From Globodera rostochiensis (lineage: Eukaryota > Nematoda > Chromadorea > Rhabditida > Heteroderidae), in assembly GCA_018350325.1 (NCBI GenBank), contig JAEVLN010000007.1, positions 1,517,109 to 1,581,108 of the forward strand: DNA of 64,000 bases, given 5' to 3'. Made by a program: the position numbers and the translations under genes. Each line of letters begins with the position of its first letter. Within the stretch, counting starts at the first letter, position 1. Positions 31,661 through 43,728 of the stretch are shown here, piece after piece. The notes beneath the pieces are model-generated. The model ran no database searches. It saw only the letters and a list, made by a program, of their open reading frames with translations, and had not been told where the DNA came from.

Positions 31661-31857
31661 TAGAGTTGGTCGGGACCGGGATTTTTGGGAAAAACCGGGA
31701 CCGGGATTTCAATAAATTTAAAACCGGGAATTTAATAGGGATAAAACCGGGAATTCCCGGTTTTTTTCCCGGTCCCGGTGAGACCCGGGACTGAGGTACT
31801 CGTTTGTACTTTTTTTCAGTACCTTAGTCCCGAAACCGGGAAAAATGACCAACTCTA
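31661..31857. mobile_element. 197-bp hAT-like MITE
   Basis: Ends TAGAGTTGGTCGGGACCGGG and GACCAACTCTA, with the perfect duplication ATTTATTG (31653-31660, 31858-31865). The interior is CCGGGACCGGGATT-type palindromic sequence. Confidence 0.85.
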
Positions 31858-31865
31858 ATTTATTG

Positions 31866-32430
31866 TGTAGAAATTGTTTGTATAAATATGTGCTTGTACA
31901 TATAAACACAATTATTATTAATTTGTTTAATATAATAAAATGATTTTATTCGCCCAAAGAATTTGTTGTAAATGCGCCTGCCTTTTTGATCAAAAGGTAA
32001 AGTTTGTTAAATATTTTGTTTAAAGTTTTGGAAAAAGTCAATATTTTTTTATTCCACTTTCCACATGAATCATGCCAAAAAAGTCTTTCCATACCAAAAT
32101 ATCGAAAACAAATTATCATAAAATTTATCATTCACTGGGTTTCCCATATTAATGAATCATACATGATAGCACATCCAATCCAGCAAAACCACCATCAATC
32201 AAAAAGTTTTTGCTCATTACATAAAATAGCAAATGATCATATCTTTTTATTCCATCGGAATAAATATTTATTCAAAGTGTACAAATAAATTTTTAAATAA
32301 AAAGAAATTTAGTTCGCCTTTCATATTCATTGATTAAGTCTTGATATTTTTGGCATCAAAAATATTGACAAAACTAAGAAATTTTCAATTTTTATCGCTA
32401 GCAATTGTGCTAATTTATTCTTATAACAAA
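31866..32430. other. Intergenic 5' region of the galectin-repeat gene
   Basis: AT-rich, no supported exon. It presumably holds the promoter of the gene starting at 32431. I see no clear TATA box or trans-splice acceptor close to the ATG. Confidence 0.35.
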
Positions 32431-35400
32431 ATGATCTTCTACCTTTTGCTGGTGATTTTAATGAATTGCTTCCCGTTGCTGAACTTCTCCAATGATCAGC
32501 ACAAGACGACAACACCGTAATGATTAACATGAATTTTTTAATTTTATTAAACCAAAAATTAGCATTCATTTGACTGCCAAGCGTAATACTTGGAATGTGA
32601 ACGTGTCATTCAACGCGCTACAGCAATGCATGCCACCGTATCCCGGGAACAATATCAATGCCTACGGGCTCGAATTCCGTCTGCCCCGAGACGCCGGCCA
32701 TTGTGATGACGGGTATTAAAGATCAAATCAGAATTATGTATAAAATTCCTATTTAATTTTCAAGTAACTTTTTTAAATTTGTATTTAGCATTCTGATCTG
32801 CTACCCGAGCACGTTGGGCTCAACAAGCCATGGCTTCATTATGTCGGACCAATATCGGATACCGAATAATGAGGTAGGTGCTTTTGTTGTATTTAGTTTA
32901 TATTTGTACAACAATTTGTTTCTCAATCTTTCTCAAATTTTTCAAATTCCTGACTAGGGTTGGGCAAGAACGAATATCCGGGTTCGGGTATCCAGATGTC
33001 CAAAATCCCGGGTTCCGGTATCCGGGAGGCGGTTACCCGATCTCGTCCAACTTTACTCCTGACACAAAATTGTTTAATCAATTCAGCACACTCTGTTCTT
33101 GGAGGAATGTAAAAAATTCGACGCAAAAAAAACTCGCCGCATCCATTGGCGTGGCATTAAAGTGTACACAATGCCGCCAATAAATGGGACTCGAACTCAT
33201 CAAATAATGCTTGAAGCGTCAATCGCATCTCGCCCGTTTGTATTAAAAATTTATAAACATTTTAATTGAAATTGAATTGCGTAATTGGGGCTAATTGGCA
33301 TGCTTCAACTCTCACTCATATATAAAAATAATAAAAGAAAATTTAGTTACAATTTTGGAGATGTTCATCGGATTTCTCTTCATTTTGGCGATCAGGATCA
33401 TCTTTTTACATATGCCACTATCGAAAATGGTAAAATCAATAAATTTGTTTTAAATTAGGTGTTGGGTTCTATATATTTTAATTATAATTTTTTAATTCTT
33501 AAGCTTTCCATGAAATAATTTGTTATAGGAAAACAAGCATACGCCGATGATGAGCTTCTTCGTGAAGCTTTTCTGGTACAAGTTCTGCATGGGGCACGGA
33601 TTAAAAATTATGCTGGGCTTTGGGTGTTGGGCTTGGACATGCTGCCATGGACAAAAGTAAACAAAATAGAGCTGTACATCAACCGAAGCTGCACATGCAC
33701 AATGGAGGCTTGGGTATGTGAAATTATTTTTTGTTTAAATAAAATTATTTAATAATAAAATTTTAAGTTTATCCAACCAACGGATTCTGTGGCACAAATT
33801 GTTGAACCAAAAGTTCCAAAAGCAGGTTCAAAAGAATGTCCAGCCATGAACACCAATGGTACATTCACGATTGCTTTGATCAAAGAGGTTGAGCAGGCCA
33901 TCGTGATCGATGCGTTGACGGATGTTGACCTGACGAACATCACGGTGGAACTGTCCAAAACAGATGAAAGTAAAATCATTAACAAAAATATGTGTATTTA
34001 AATTATTTTGAATTTTAAATGAATAAAAAAAAAATCATAAAATTTACAGACGACACTGCACTAATGAGCTTTTCAATTGGAACAACCGACACGTTGGAAG
34101 TCTTCATACCAGATGTATTTAAATTTCAATTTTTGTGTATTAAATTTTTAAATGAATTTAGACGCTTCCGTATGTTACAAAAGATGCTCGACTGCCCAAC
34201 GGAAGCTACAAAATGCACATGGAAATTATCCTTTTTATGCATAGCTACGTCATTAAACATAACGGCGCTCAAATGGGAGGCATTTTTCTGTCGCGGAATT
34301 GGTTTTATGGAGTTGACTGGGGAAAAGTGGCATCCATCAAGGCAAGAACATGATGCTGCAGTTGATCAATAAACTGTAGCAGGACGTTTTGGTGTCGGAC
34401 CGATTAAGTGCCGTTGATCATAACTCTCTTTTAACTCAACCGAATCAAAAAAAAAAAAATTTGTACCCTTCATCTTTCAATTGCAAAAAAGTTTAAAATG
34501 TACAATTTTTGCAAGTTCGACCGGCTAATTTTTTTGAACAGCATCCATGATACCAAGTTGATACTAACAATAATAATCGATTCGATTGAATTTGAAAAAA
34601 AAGTATGGTCGACCGACGTACACGAATTTGTCCCGGCACTGAATTGTACCGGGACTAAATTTGTCCCGGCACTGAATTGTCCCGGTACTAAATTTTCCCA
34701 CTGAATTTGTCCCGGCACTGAATTGTACCGGGACTAAATTTGTCCCGGCACTGAATTGTCCCGGTACTAAATTTTCCCACTGAATTTGTCCCGGCACTGA
34801 ATTGTCCCCGGACTAAATTTGTCCAGGCACTGAATTGTCCCGGCACTGAATTGTCCCGGCACTGAATTTGTCCCGGCACTGAATTGTACCGGATTAAATT
34901 TGTCCCGGCACTGAATTGTCCCGGCACTGAATTTTCCCACTGAATTTGTCCCGGCACTGAATTGTCCCCGGACTAAATTTGTCCCGGCACTGAATTGTCC
35001 CGGCACTGAATTTTCCCACTGAATTTGTCCCGGCACTGAATTGTTCTGGAACTGAATTGTCGCGTACCGATAGTTACTGTCATTTACAATTTTGAAGCTG
35101 AAGCTGTACGGCCAAATGATGCTTTTTGAGGACCCCAAAGCGACAAAAATTGGCGATGATGTTAAAGTATTATATATTAAAATTTTAATTATTTTTAAAT
35201 TAATAATTTAAGAAACTTTTGGAAACGCCATCGGTGCCTCCGCCTCTTCAGCCCATTGAAATAATAGGCGGACTTCTAATGAATTCGACGTTTTTATTCC
35301 GTTTTCAATTGCTCGCCACTCAATACTTTGAAATTATGTTTTCTAATGAAGCAACATTCAATGAATCTTCGCGTAAGAAAGTTAAAATGCTATTAAAGAT

Positions 35401-38400
35401 TTTAATTTAAATTTAGCAAAATTTTTTAATTATAAATTTTCTATCTTTTTTACGTGAATTTATTTTGCAAGTTTTCAGCAGGAGCAACTGCATTGATTAT
35501 TAATGCTAATCGGAATCGAACGGTCTACACAAATGTCACATTGAAAGTTTTTTATGTAATTTTTTGTGTTTAATAAAATAATTATATTTAATATTGCACA
35601 TAAAAAAGTGCCCGGGAATCCGGAAGAATGTCCGGGCATCCGTAAAATTCAAAATCTTAAAAATTTGATTTTTCTAAATTTTTGGTAATTTTTTCGCCCT
35701 TCCGCGATGCATTTTCGCCGCCGTTTTTCGGATTCTTTTCTGAATTTTCGCTTAAAAATGTCCAAAATGTAAAAGTATTTTGCTCATTTTTTATCAAAAT
35801 TTTGTTTGTACTGATTTTTAGGATCGTATTTTTGTACCAATTTTCTTAGCAAATCGAGTCGAAAATCACAAAATTTTCCCGGCTGCGCCTATCGCCGCCG
35901 GTCATTCCCATTCCTAAAAAACCTCAAAAAAAGATCGCATTTTTTTAAAGTTGGTTGCAAATCCCTTAACAAATTAGTCGAAAATTCAAAATTTTTCTCG
36001 GCGGCGCCTATCGCCACCGCCAACCCCCCCCCCCCACCTCATAAAAGTGAATAAAAATTCTCAAAAAAAACTACATATTTGACAAATTAAAAATTATTTT
36101 AAAAATTCGAATTTCCGTGTATTTTTGGGTCAGAAATTTCGGTTTCGGAGTTTGGGATCCGGTTACATCCCTGATGCCCTTGCCTTCTCTTCAAAATAAG
36201 AAGAAATTTAAAAAATTATCGGCTCTAATGTCAATAATTTCGGAAATTATTCAAAAAAAAAGAAAAATTTGACAACTCTAAAATTTAGCCCGCAACCCCG
36301 ACCGATTTGGGTAACCCCGACAGTCCCGCGCCCGAAAAACGCCGACCCACCAATTCAACCCCGCACGCGGGGTGACAACTAGTGCTGCACGAGAGTCTCG
36401 GTATCGAGTATCGACTCGAGAAAAGTCTCGGGTTTTTTGGGTATCGGTCTCGGTATCGAGTCTCGGGGTCAAGTCTCGATCTCGGTATCGAGTCTCGAAT
36501 CGGGGAATTTTGGGTTTTGTGCAGCACTAGTGGCAACCCTAGTTTAAATAATTGTGCATGTTCAGTCCGATCAATGGCACATTGAAGAAGGGAGGTCAGC
36601 AAAAAATTTTATTTTTGGTGACGCATGCGAAGTTCGAATCAACGTCACAAAGCAATTTTTTTATCGCATTCAAATCAACGATCAAGACTTGTTTGGCACT
36701 TACTCCAATTCGATGCCTTTTTGTTACATAAAGAACGTCACGGTAATATTATAAACGAATAACTAAATGTTTTAAAATGGCACTTTTTCTGCTGAGATTT
36801 TAGGATTGAATTTATTAAATTGTTTTTAAAAAGCATTTTGTGCATAAAATACCCCCATAAAAGACAAGAGGAATTGTTCGAGGATTTGAACCTGAGAAAT
36901 GCTAGCTCAAATGACCACAACTTGGGGATGCCAAATCCCCATAAAATTAAAATTATATCAAAAAAACCCCCAATCTTTAATGGTGTATAATTTTTCGTAA
37001 AATTTGACCCAACGAAACGAAAAAATAATTCTAAAACACAACGAAACTCAAAAGCACACGAAAACTAAAACAAAATTTCGTCCATTCACCACAGGTCCAA
37101 GGGAATGCGACTTTGTTGGAGAATCCTGTCTACCTCCAACCGGTAAAAATTTTTTATTTTTAAGAATTTTTATTTTATTTTAAATTCACAAAAGAAAAAC
37201 AAATTATCATCACAATTCATCACCAAACGTTTGGGCAATAAACTGAACTATGGCGACATCATTGTTTTGAGCGGCAAAATAATAAATGTTTCCAATTATT
37301 TCCCAATTTACTTAAATCACCAATCCAAAGAGTGCTCTAAAATTTGTGAGTGATTTATAATATTAAATGTTTGTTTTGACCGAATCGATTTTTCCCCCAA
37401 ATTTTTTAATTCCCGCTTTTTTTGTTTGTTTTTGTTCAAAAATACACATTTTACTTGTGATTTGTGGGCATCGAATCTTTTAAATTTAAAGATTTGGTGA
37501 AATAATTTTGAGAAACTAGCATTATTCACTAACAAAATGTTCAATCCCGCACCTAAATTGCGGGATCCCGCTACGGGATTTTTTTCTGAAATCTTTGCGG
37601 GATCGGATTTGCGGGATTAATCACGCAAAATCCCGCAAATCGCAAAAAATGCGGGATTGCGGAGCTGGATCCGGCAAAATCCCGCGCGGGATCCGGTCCC
37701 GCGCCGCACTCTAGTTGAAATGTAACAATTTCACAAATATTTTCTTTTAAAGGGGACGATGTGGCCACACTGCAACTAAAGTCACAAAAACCAACCATGT
37801 GTGTTCATCATTTACACATGGTTAAATAAATTAATCAAAAACAAACAGGCAATCCTTGAAGAATTGCGGTCCCGACGAAAAAAATCTTAGCAATTTCAAA
37901 TGCATGTTTTCTAGGGTAAAAATATGCGTAGAACACGTTCCGTGCTCGGATTTTGCGAATGTCGAACCCCGAACCCGAATCGAACATTTTTCGAAATTTC
38001 AAATACAACCTTTTTTTGGTTTGACCAATTTTTTGTTTGCACATTACTACTCCGTTAACAATTGAATTGTTTTATTACAAACGTTTTCGTGCATTTTTTG
38101 AAGATTTTAACCTTTTCTGTTTATGCATAAATTATTTTTCACGTGCCTGAAAATTCTAAAAAGTGTTCGCAATCGGGTTTAGGGTTCGACATTCGTAAAA
38201 TCCGAGCTCGGATTCGTGTTCTACGCATATTTTTAGCCTAGAAAACATGCATTTGAAATTGCTAAGATTTTTTTTTTCGTCGGGACCGCAATTCTTAAGG
38301 ATTGCCCAAAACATTTTATTTATTCAAAAACTTTTTTTATCTTTTTAGGAGAAGGCATGGACAAATTTAAATAGTAAAAGCAGTTTTAACATTTACCCAA

Positions 38401-41400
38401 ACAAGCAAATGAAGTTAGAAATTCTGTTAGCCAACAATGGCTTCTACGTTCGCATAAACTCCGAAAATTGGACTCCAATTTGTCCATATTATACGCCAGA
38501 AAACAAAAGCATCGCTACAAAGCCTATTCCACCGTGGGTCATCGATCACATTATTGTAAGAGATACGGATAAATGTACCGTTCGACCGATTTATGGTTCA
38601 AAATTGGTTTAAATCAGAGCTTCCACATTTGATGCTTTAACATCATTTTGGTGTTTTTTGGATTAAAAATGATGCTTTTTGGTGTTTTTTGGATTCTTTG
38701 TAATGGTTTTTGAATGTTTTTATGGGTTTCTGAAAATCCATCTGTTTATGCTATTTATCAATCGTTTTTTGCCCTTAAATTGTCAGATTTTTGCTCATTT
38801 TGTACAGGTTCATGCCGACACGTTTACGAATACTGAAATTCGGGTGGAGGAGACCTCTTCAACGGCGGTTCATCGGCAAACGGATGATGAGAATAAACAG
38901 GAGAGTAAGCCTTTTCCTGTGAAGCGCATCCAATATACGCAAATTGTCGAAAATAACACAACGCGGGTGCAGGTCGATTATGTTGTCTTGGTGAACATGA
39001 CGTTACAAGAACATTTCAAAGAGGAGTCCGAGGTGCGCATAAACTTCTTCAACAATGCGCTCGAGTTTCACGACCTCTGTGAGCAATTATTTTGTTTAAA
39101 ATCAAAGTAAAATTTGAACAATAGAGAGATACATGGATCGGATTGTTAAAAAATTCCAAAAATATACACAAAGTGTGTTTTCAATCATTTTTCTCTCCAC
39201 CGACAATTTTTCTAAACAATTCGGATTGAAAATTGCGCTTCTCTCATGTATTTTCGAAAGATTTTCAAAAATGCAATTTTGCGAATTCTACTTTAGTCAG
39301 GGGTGCGATTTTGCCCCGGAAACGTGGGATTTACCACGTTTTGGGGTTCTTTGCCACGTTTTTTCCACGTTTTCTAAAGCTGGCACGTTTTCCACGTTTT
39401 GGGCTTTTTTGCCACGTTTTTACCCCGTTTCAGTCTTAAATTCGATTTTTTACCATTTAATCCCAACTTAATGTATATATTTTAAAAATTAGTAAACATT
39501 TCGCCAAATTTAGACCAATTTTCTTAACAAATTATGTACATCAAAAAACTCAAAATTTTTCCCGGCGGCGCCTGTCGGCACCGCCGGGACCTCCCATTCT
39601 AATTCAAAAAATATTGCCGCATTTTTAGAATTTTGGTTGCAATTTCCTTAACAAATTAAGTCAAAAAATTCAAAATTTTCTCGGCGGCGCCTATCGGCAC
39701 CGCCGACCCCACCCGCGCCACCAAAAGAAGCAGAATTCACAAAAAAAAAGTTGCATTTTTGAAAATTCTTTCCTTAACAATATGCAATATAAAGGGAAAA
39801 CTCACCCCCCTAAAAATCAACTTTTTATGGGAACGCATCTTTTGAATGCACTTGTTTCCATAAAATTCAATTCCGATTTGACTTGCCCCCAAGCCCATAA
39901 TTACTTCCTTTCTCTGCCAAATTTGCTCAAAATGGTGAAAAGTGGTGATAAATATGTTATTTAATGATTTTTCGAGCAATTTTATATTAAAATAAAGGCT
40001 TAAAAAATTTTCCACGTTTTCTCCACGTTTTTGAAAACATTTTCCACGTTTTTTCCATGTTTTTGAACTCGTTTTCCACGTTTTTGTGATTTGCCGATCG
40101 CATCCCTGACTTTAGTAGTAGTTTGTGGGGTCGAAAGGCGCCACCGAAAATATTTTCGACTCAAATTGCTAAAAAAATTTAATTTTTGAACAATTTTGTT
40201 AAGAAAATTGCTTAAAAAATGACGAATTATCCTGAAAATCAGTACAAAATCAGTACGCCGAGCTGAAAACAGTACAAATCTTTTAAAAAAAGTACAGATA
40301 CGACCTCTGGGTTACCCCATATAGGATTTTGGGCTCAAAGTGCAACCTTATTTTAAATAATAATCGAAAATCAATTTTAATAAAGATGGAACGACAGTGA
40401 TGAGGTTAAAGTTGACGTTGCAAACTAGAACTTTGTCGTTTAACAGCTTTATTGTGAGTTTTTTAATTTTTATTATACAACCAGAATTGATTAATTGGGA
40501 ATTCAAACCCCGGTTTAAGTTCCAATCTCCAATTTTTCTAAAAATCTAGCTGATCCTGCTCTATGTAATCCGGCTTTTTCTCAAAAAAAGTCTCCAGCTG
40601 TGCCCTAAAACACCGCGGCCGATTTTCAAAAACGAATGTTTTAAGCGTTTTTCAAAATAAACCAATTCAATCAAGCAAATAAAAGCTCGCAATGAATTGG
40701 TGTTTATCTTTAAGCTACAACTTTGCTAATGGACTAAATCAAATATGGGCAAAAATTGCAAAATACGGACGAAATATGGATAAAAAAATTTTCATATATA
40801 GCAAAAAATGGGCATAATTGAAGTAATAAGAGAAATAAAAAATGAAAATTAAAGGCTCTTCAGAAAAATTTTTTAAAAATACCTAAGCAGAATTTTAAAA
40901 ATTTTCATTTTTGGTGGCAGAATTCTTAGTCGCGAAAAAGTCAATTTTTAAGGGTGCATTTTTTGAAATTTTGAAAAAGTCGATCCTTAGGGGTGTATTT
41001 TTCGTTTTTATTGCATTTTTGTTAAGGAATTTTTGAAAAATGGCGAAATATGGAAAAATATGGAATATGGTAAAAATCGCGAAATATGGAAAAATATGGA
41101 TTATAAAATGGGCTCTAGAAGCTCCAACCAAAGCTAAAAACACTATTTCTGGCATTTAGACGCTGTTCTGAATGCGCAAAAAAATATATGGATTTCCATA
41201 TAATTAGCGGCCCTAGTTATGACTAAGGCTGTCGGTTTCAAATAATTTTCGGTTAACCGATAACTGAACCTTTCGGTTTGAACCGAAAAAATGTCGGTTT
41301 TCGGTTCGGTATCGGTTCAGTTCGGTTTGAAACCGACAGCCTTAGTTATGACTAAAATAGCAAAAATTATAAAACATTCGGGACATTCGAGCTTCAAACT

Positions 41401-41937
41401 CGTAGTCGGATTGATTCTGAACCAAACAGTTAAAAGTTGTCAAAATTTGCTTTAAACAAATTATTTATACTTCCATTTTTGGCATTGGACATGCTCAAAA
41501 TTATTTTTTAATATCCTTTTTAAAATAAATTGATTAATATTATTATTATTATCAGAACAAAGAATGGATGGTGAAAGAACAAGACAACAGCAACTACACA
41601 TTTACGATCAAAAAGTGGGCTGACGAGGGGGACAACAATGCCACTCTGATCCCAACTAAACTTTCATTCCAAATCCACGTAACAAAGAGTGGATTTCGCG
41701 TACAATTGAACGACAAAGGCATGGATGTTAATGAGCGAATGCTTAATTACCCGGCGAAAGTGCCCGTTTATGCCATTCAATACATTACGGTACAGCTATA
41801 CTGGGCTAAAAATACTGTAAAATAAAATCAAATAATCTTTTTTGGCATAGGTCGAATACAATAACAACACTCTGGCTAATGGAAATGCCGTGGAAGTGAG
41901 TTGCGTGCCAGAAGCAAACTGTGTCAATAAAAGATAG
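32431..41937 (+). CDS. Secreted protein with about five tandem galectin-like domains
   Basis: Proposed exons: 32431-32516, 32563-32712, 32789-32873, 33347-33429, 33529-33713, 33768-33969, 34050-34114, 34162-34341, 35098-35166, 35213-35372, 35479-35546, 36566-36742, 37095-37142, 37195-37345, 37753-37802, 38349-38555, 38808-39078, 40386-40453, 41556-41789, 41851-41937. That is about 875 residues. Exon 1 is a signal peptide (M-I-F-Y-L-L-L-V-I-L-M...). Repeated galectin-type patterns end each unit: V-A-S-I-K-L-K-L-Y-G, Y-I-K-N-V-T-V-Q-G-N-A-T-L-L-E, W-V-I-D-H-I-I-V and Y-A-I-Q-Y-I-T-V-E. The W-x-x-E-E step of the sugar site survives as Q-W-H-I-E-E-G-R and E-W-M-V-K-E, but H-N-P-R is not kept. There are many N-x-T/S sequons. 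Intron 8 uses a GC donor (ATCAAG|GCAAG). The only phase conflict is exon 3 to 4, so a small exon may be missing there. Two adjacent genes cannot be excluded. Confidence 0.7.
34622..35060. repeat. Minisatellite in intron 8 of the galectin-repeat gene
   Basis: About 22 copies of TTGTCCCGGCACTGAA-like units, with ACTAAATTTGTCC and TTTTCCCACTGAATT variants, arranged in a longer ~90-bp higher-order unit. Direct repeats have no unique spacers, so it is not CRISPR-like. Confidence 0.9.
35560..36379. repeat. Repeat-filled intron 11, left part
   Basis: Two copies of the GC-rich palindromic module (35880-35901, 35999-36022), each preceded by a TTAACAAATTAGTCGAAAATTC-like tail, then a CCCCGACAGTCCCGC-rich element near 36290-36370. 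No exon. Confidence 0.6.
36380..36529. mobile_element. 150-bp hAT-like MITE in galectin intron 11
   Basis: Ends TAGTGCTGCAC and GTGCAGCACTA; flanks GTGACAAC (36372-36379) and GTGGCAAC (36530-36537), a 7/8 duplication. The interior is repeats of GTCTCGGTATCGAGT. A relative of this interior occurs at 52350-52510. Confidence 0.75.
37848..38306. mobile_element. Fold-back element in galectin intron 15
   Basis: Ends GGCAATCCTTGAAGAATTGC and its inverse, with mirrored arms (CGGTCCCGACGAAAAAAATC; CATGTTTTCTAGGGTAAAAA; GCGTAGAACACG...GAACCCCGAACCCGA). The inner arms are the same family as the middle layer of the 9663-11466 fold-back. The target duplication is not clear. Confidence 0.7.
39298..40108. 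mobile_element. 811-bp hAT-like element in galectin intron 17
   Basis: Ends CAGGGGTGCGATTTTGCC and GATCGCATCCCTG with the perfect duplication ACTTTAGT (39290-39297, 40109-40116). The interior carries CCACGTTTT arrays at both ends and two copies of the GC-rich palindromic module (39561-39590, 39681-39706). Confidence 0.85.
40560..41215. other. Repeat-filled intron 18
   Basis: 40740-41215 is rich in AAATATGG and has a right end AATTAGCGGCCCTA just before GTTATGAC. It is probably another hAT-like insertion whose left end I could not fix. No exon. Confidence 0.4.
41224..41344. mobile_element. 121-bp hAT-like MITE in galectin intron 18
   Basis: Ends TAAGGCTGTCGGTTTCAA and its inverse, with the perfect duplication GTTATGAC (41216-41223, 41345-41352). 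The interior is CGGTTTTCGGTTCGG repeats. Confidence 0.9.
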
Positions 41938-43440
41938 ATGACGTTTAAAACAATTTCGTTTTTTTTTAATTTTGTTCAAAATTATTACCGTTCATATAAA
42001 ATGGGTGTTCCTTTTTTTAATATTCCGCATTAAAGCATCATTCATATTTCTTTTATAAATTCATCCTCCTTCAATTCTGTATCCTATGAATGAAAGAAAA
42101 ATAAGTATGAATAACCCGAATTCAAACATTTAAAAAAATTCAAAAATGGATTTGGTAGTATCCTGTCGGGGCTTCGGAATTAGGCAAAATAGAGGTCAGA
42201 TTCGGATTCTACCCCTTCGAATACTCGCAGAAACACCTTTTTCTCGATTTTGAAAAAAAAAATTTATTTTTTCAAAAAGGGGGAGGGTTGGATGACTAAC
42301 TCCACTATTACCGTTTAGGCTTACAATCTTTTTAAAGCTAGGCATTTATTTCATACTTTTTTTTTTAATTTCCCCATGTTTTTCTCAACTTTAAATTGCA
42401 TTTATCGACCCTCTTCACTATGGGAGCGTGCCAAAAAGTCGAAAATTTACAAGGGTAAATCAAGGGTGCTCTGCACCAGGAATGTGCTCTGTTCTGTTCT
42501 GATTTATCAGAATTTCTGGTCGTTTTCTGTTTTGATTTTTAAAAGGGGACCAGAATTTTGTTTTCTGATTTCTGATTTTTTTTTATGCAAGCAGAATTCT
42601 GATTTCTGGTTTTTAAAAAAGTCAACCAGAGCACATCCCTGCTCTACACGATAGACATGGTTTAAAAGTGATCTGAGTATTGTCAGTAAGGGATGTTTCC
42701 CCCGTCAGTCGCAGTTCCTTGTCATTGTGCGCGTACATATTGCCGAAGAAGCCAGCAAAAAGTTGGAAAAGGGAGGAAGATGGCTCGGCCACAAATGTCA
42801 GCGGCGCAAATGTAAAATTTAGCCTGGGGCGCAAATGTCGGCAGTAGTTACTTCGATAGTTTTGACAAAAAATGGCGCCAAAATTTGAATTCAAAGTGTC
42901 GATACTCAAATTTAATTTTAAAACATTATAGTTTTTCTAGGGGCTTTCTGGGCAATAGAATCCGAATCTGACCTCGATTGCCAACAATTCCCTTATTTTT
43001 AAAAATGAATAGAAGAACATTTTCTGAGGTCTTTTTAGTTTTTTTTAGTCACAGTAAGGGATGTCCCCTTGTAAGATTACTAGAGACCGGACTGGACCTG
43101 GGTCCAGACCTGGATTTTCCTGGACTCCAGGTCCAGAATCCAGGTATTTTTGTTGGCGCACTCTGGCCTTTGAGTCCAGAAAAATTTGGACTATTAGTCC
43201 AGGTAAAACCAGGTCCAGGTCATTTCTAAAATCCAAATCCAGGTCCGGGGACTCAGACCTGGACCCAGAACCAGGTCCAGAATCTAGGTAATCGGACCTG
43301 GAGTAACCGTTATGTATTGGATTTAAGACATGCTATTCATTTTGTAAAAATTGTAATTTTTGGACAATTTTTTCAACAAAATATCGTTAAAATTTTTGGA
43401 ATTTTTTTGCTGTATAGCTAATATTTAAAAAATGAAACGA
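41938..43440. other. Gene-free repeat interval
   Basis: 42390-42700 is a copy of the dispersed ~520-bp repeat interrupted by the MITE at 42477-42641. 43075-43310 holds CTGGACCTGGGTCCAGACC-like fold-back sequence. No supported exon. Confidence 0.5.
42477..42641. mobile_element. 165-bp hAT-like MITE inside a dispersed repeat
   Basis: Ends CAGGAATGTGCTCTG and CAGAGCACATCCCTG, flanked by CTCTGCAC (42469-42476) and CTCTACAC (42642-42649). The uninterrupted repeat at 26065-26080 shows GTGCTCTACACTATAGACAT across the site. Confidence 0.8.
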
Positions 43441-43620
43441 ATGAACAGAATTGATTGAATTGTGGCAATGCCAAATTTAATATTTCCCAATCTTTTTAAA
43501 TTGAACCGAATGATCTTTATAGGGCAAATATATTCCAATTTAATCGCTGAATTAAATGATTTTTTTCATATTACTAAATATATTTGATGATTTAACCTTA
43601 AGGTAAATAGATAATTCAAT
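43440..43620 (+). promoter_or_regulatory. Shared upstream module before copy F
   Basis: Reverse-complement form of the family module: ATTTAATATTTCCCAATCTT, AAATTGAACCGAATGATC and ATATTCCAATTTAATCGCTG. The module matches copy B most closely. It is separated from copy F by the hAT insertion at 43729-45343. Confidence 0.5.
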
Positions 43621-43728
43621 CTTTTTTTTCTTTTGCAATATTTAAAAAAAAATTTAGAATTTTAAATTATATTAAGTAAAAAAATCAAATAGATCTATAA
43701 GTCCCTTTATCAGTGCTAGTGTTTAATT

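Noticed and set aside
33361..33660. An alternative gene start at 33361 with a hydrophobic leader-like peptide
   Set aside because: That frame hits a stop soon after the next exon. The other frame continues smoothly into the galectin-like exons.
34622..35060. Regular short repeats resembling a CRISPR array
   Set aside because: The units are contiguous and imperfect with no unique spacers. The context is a nematode intron, so it is a minisatellite.
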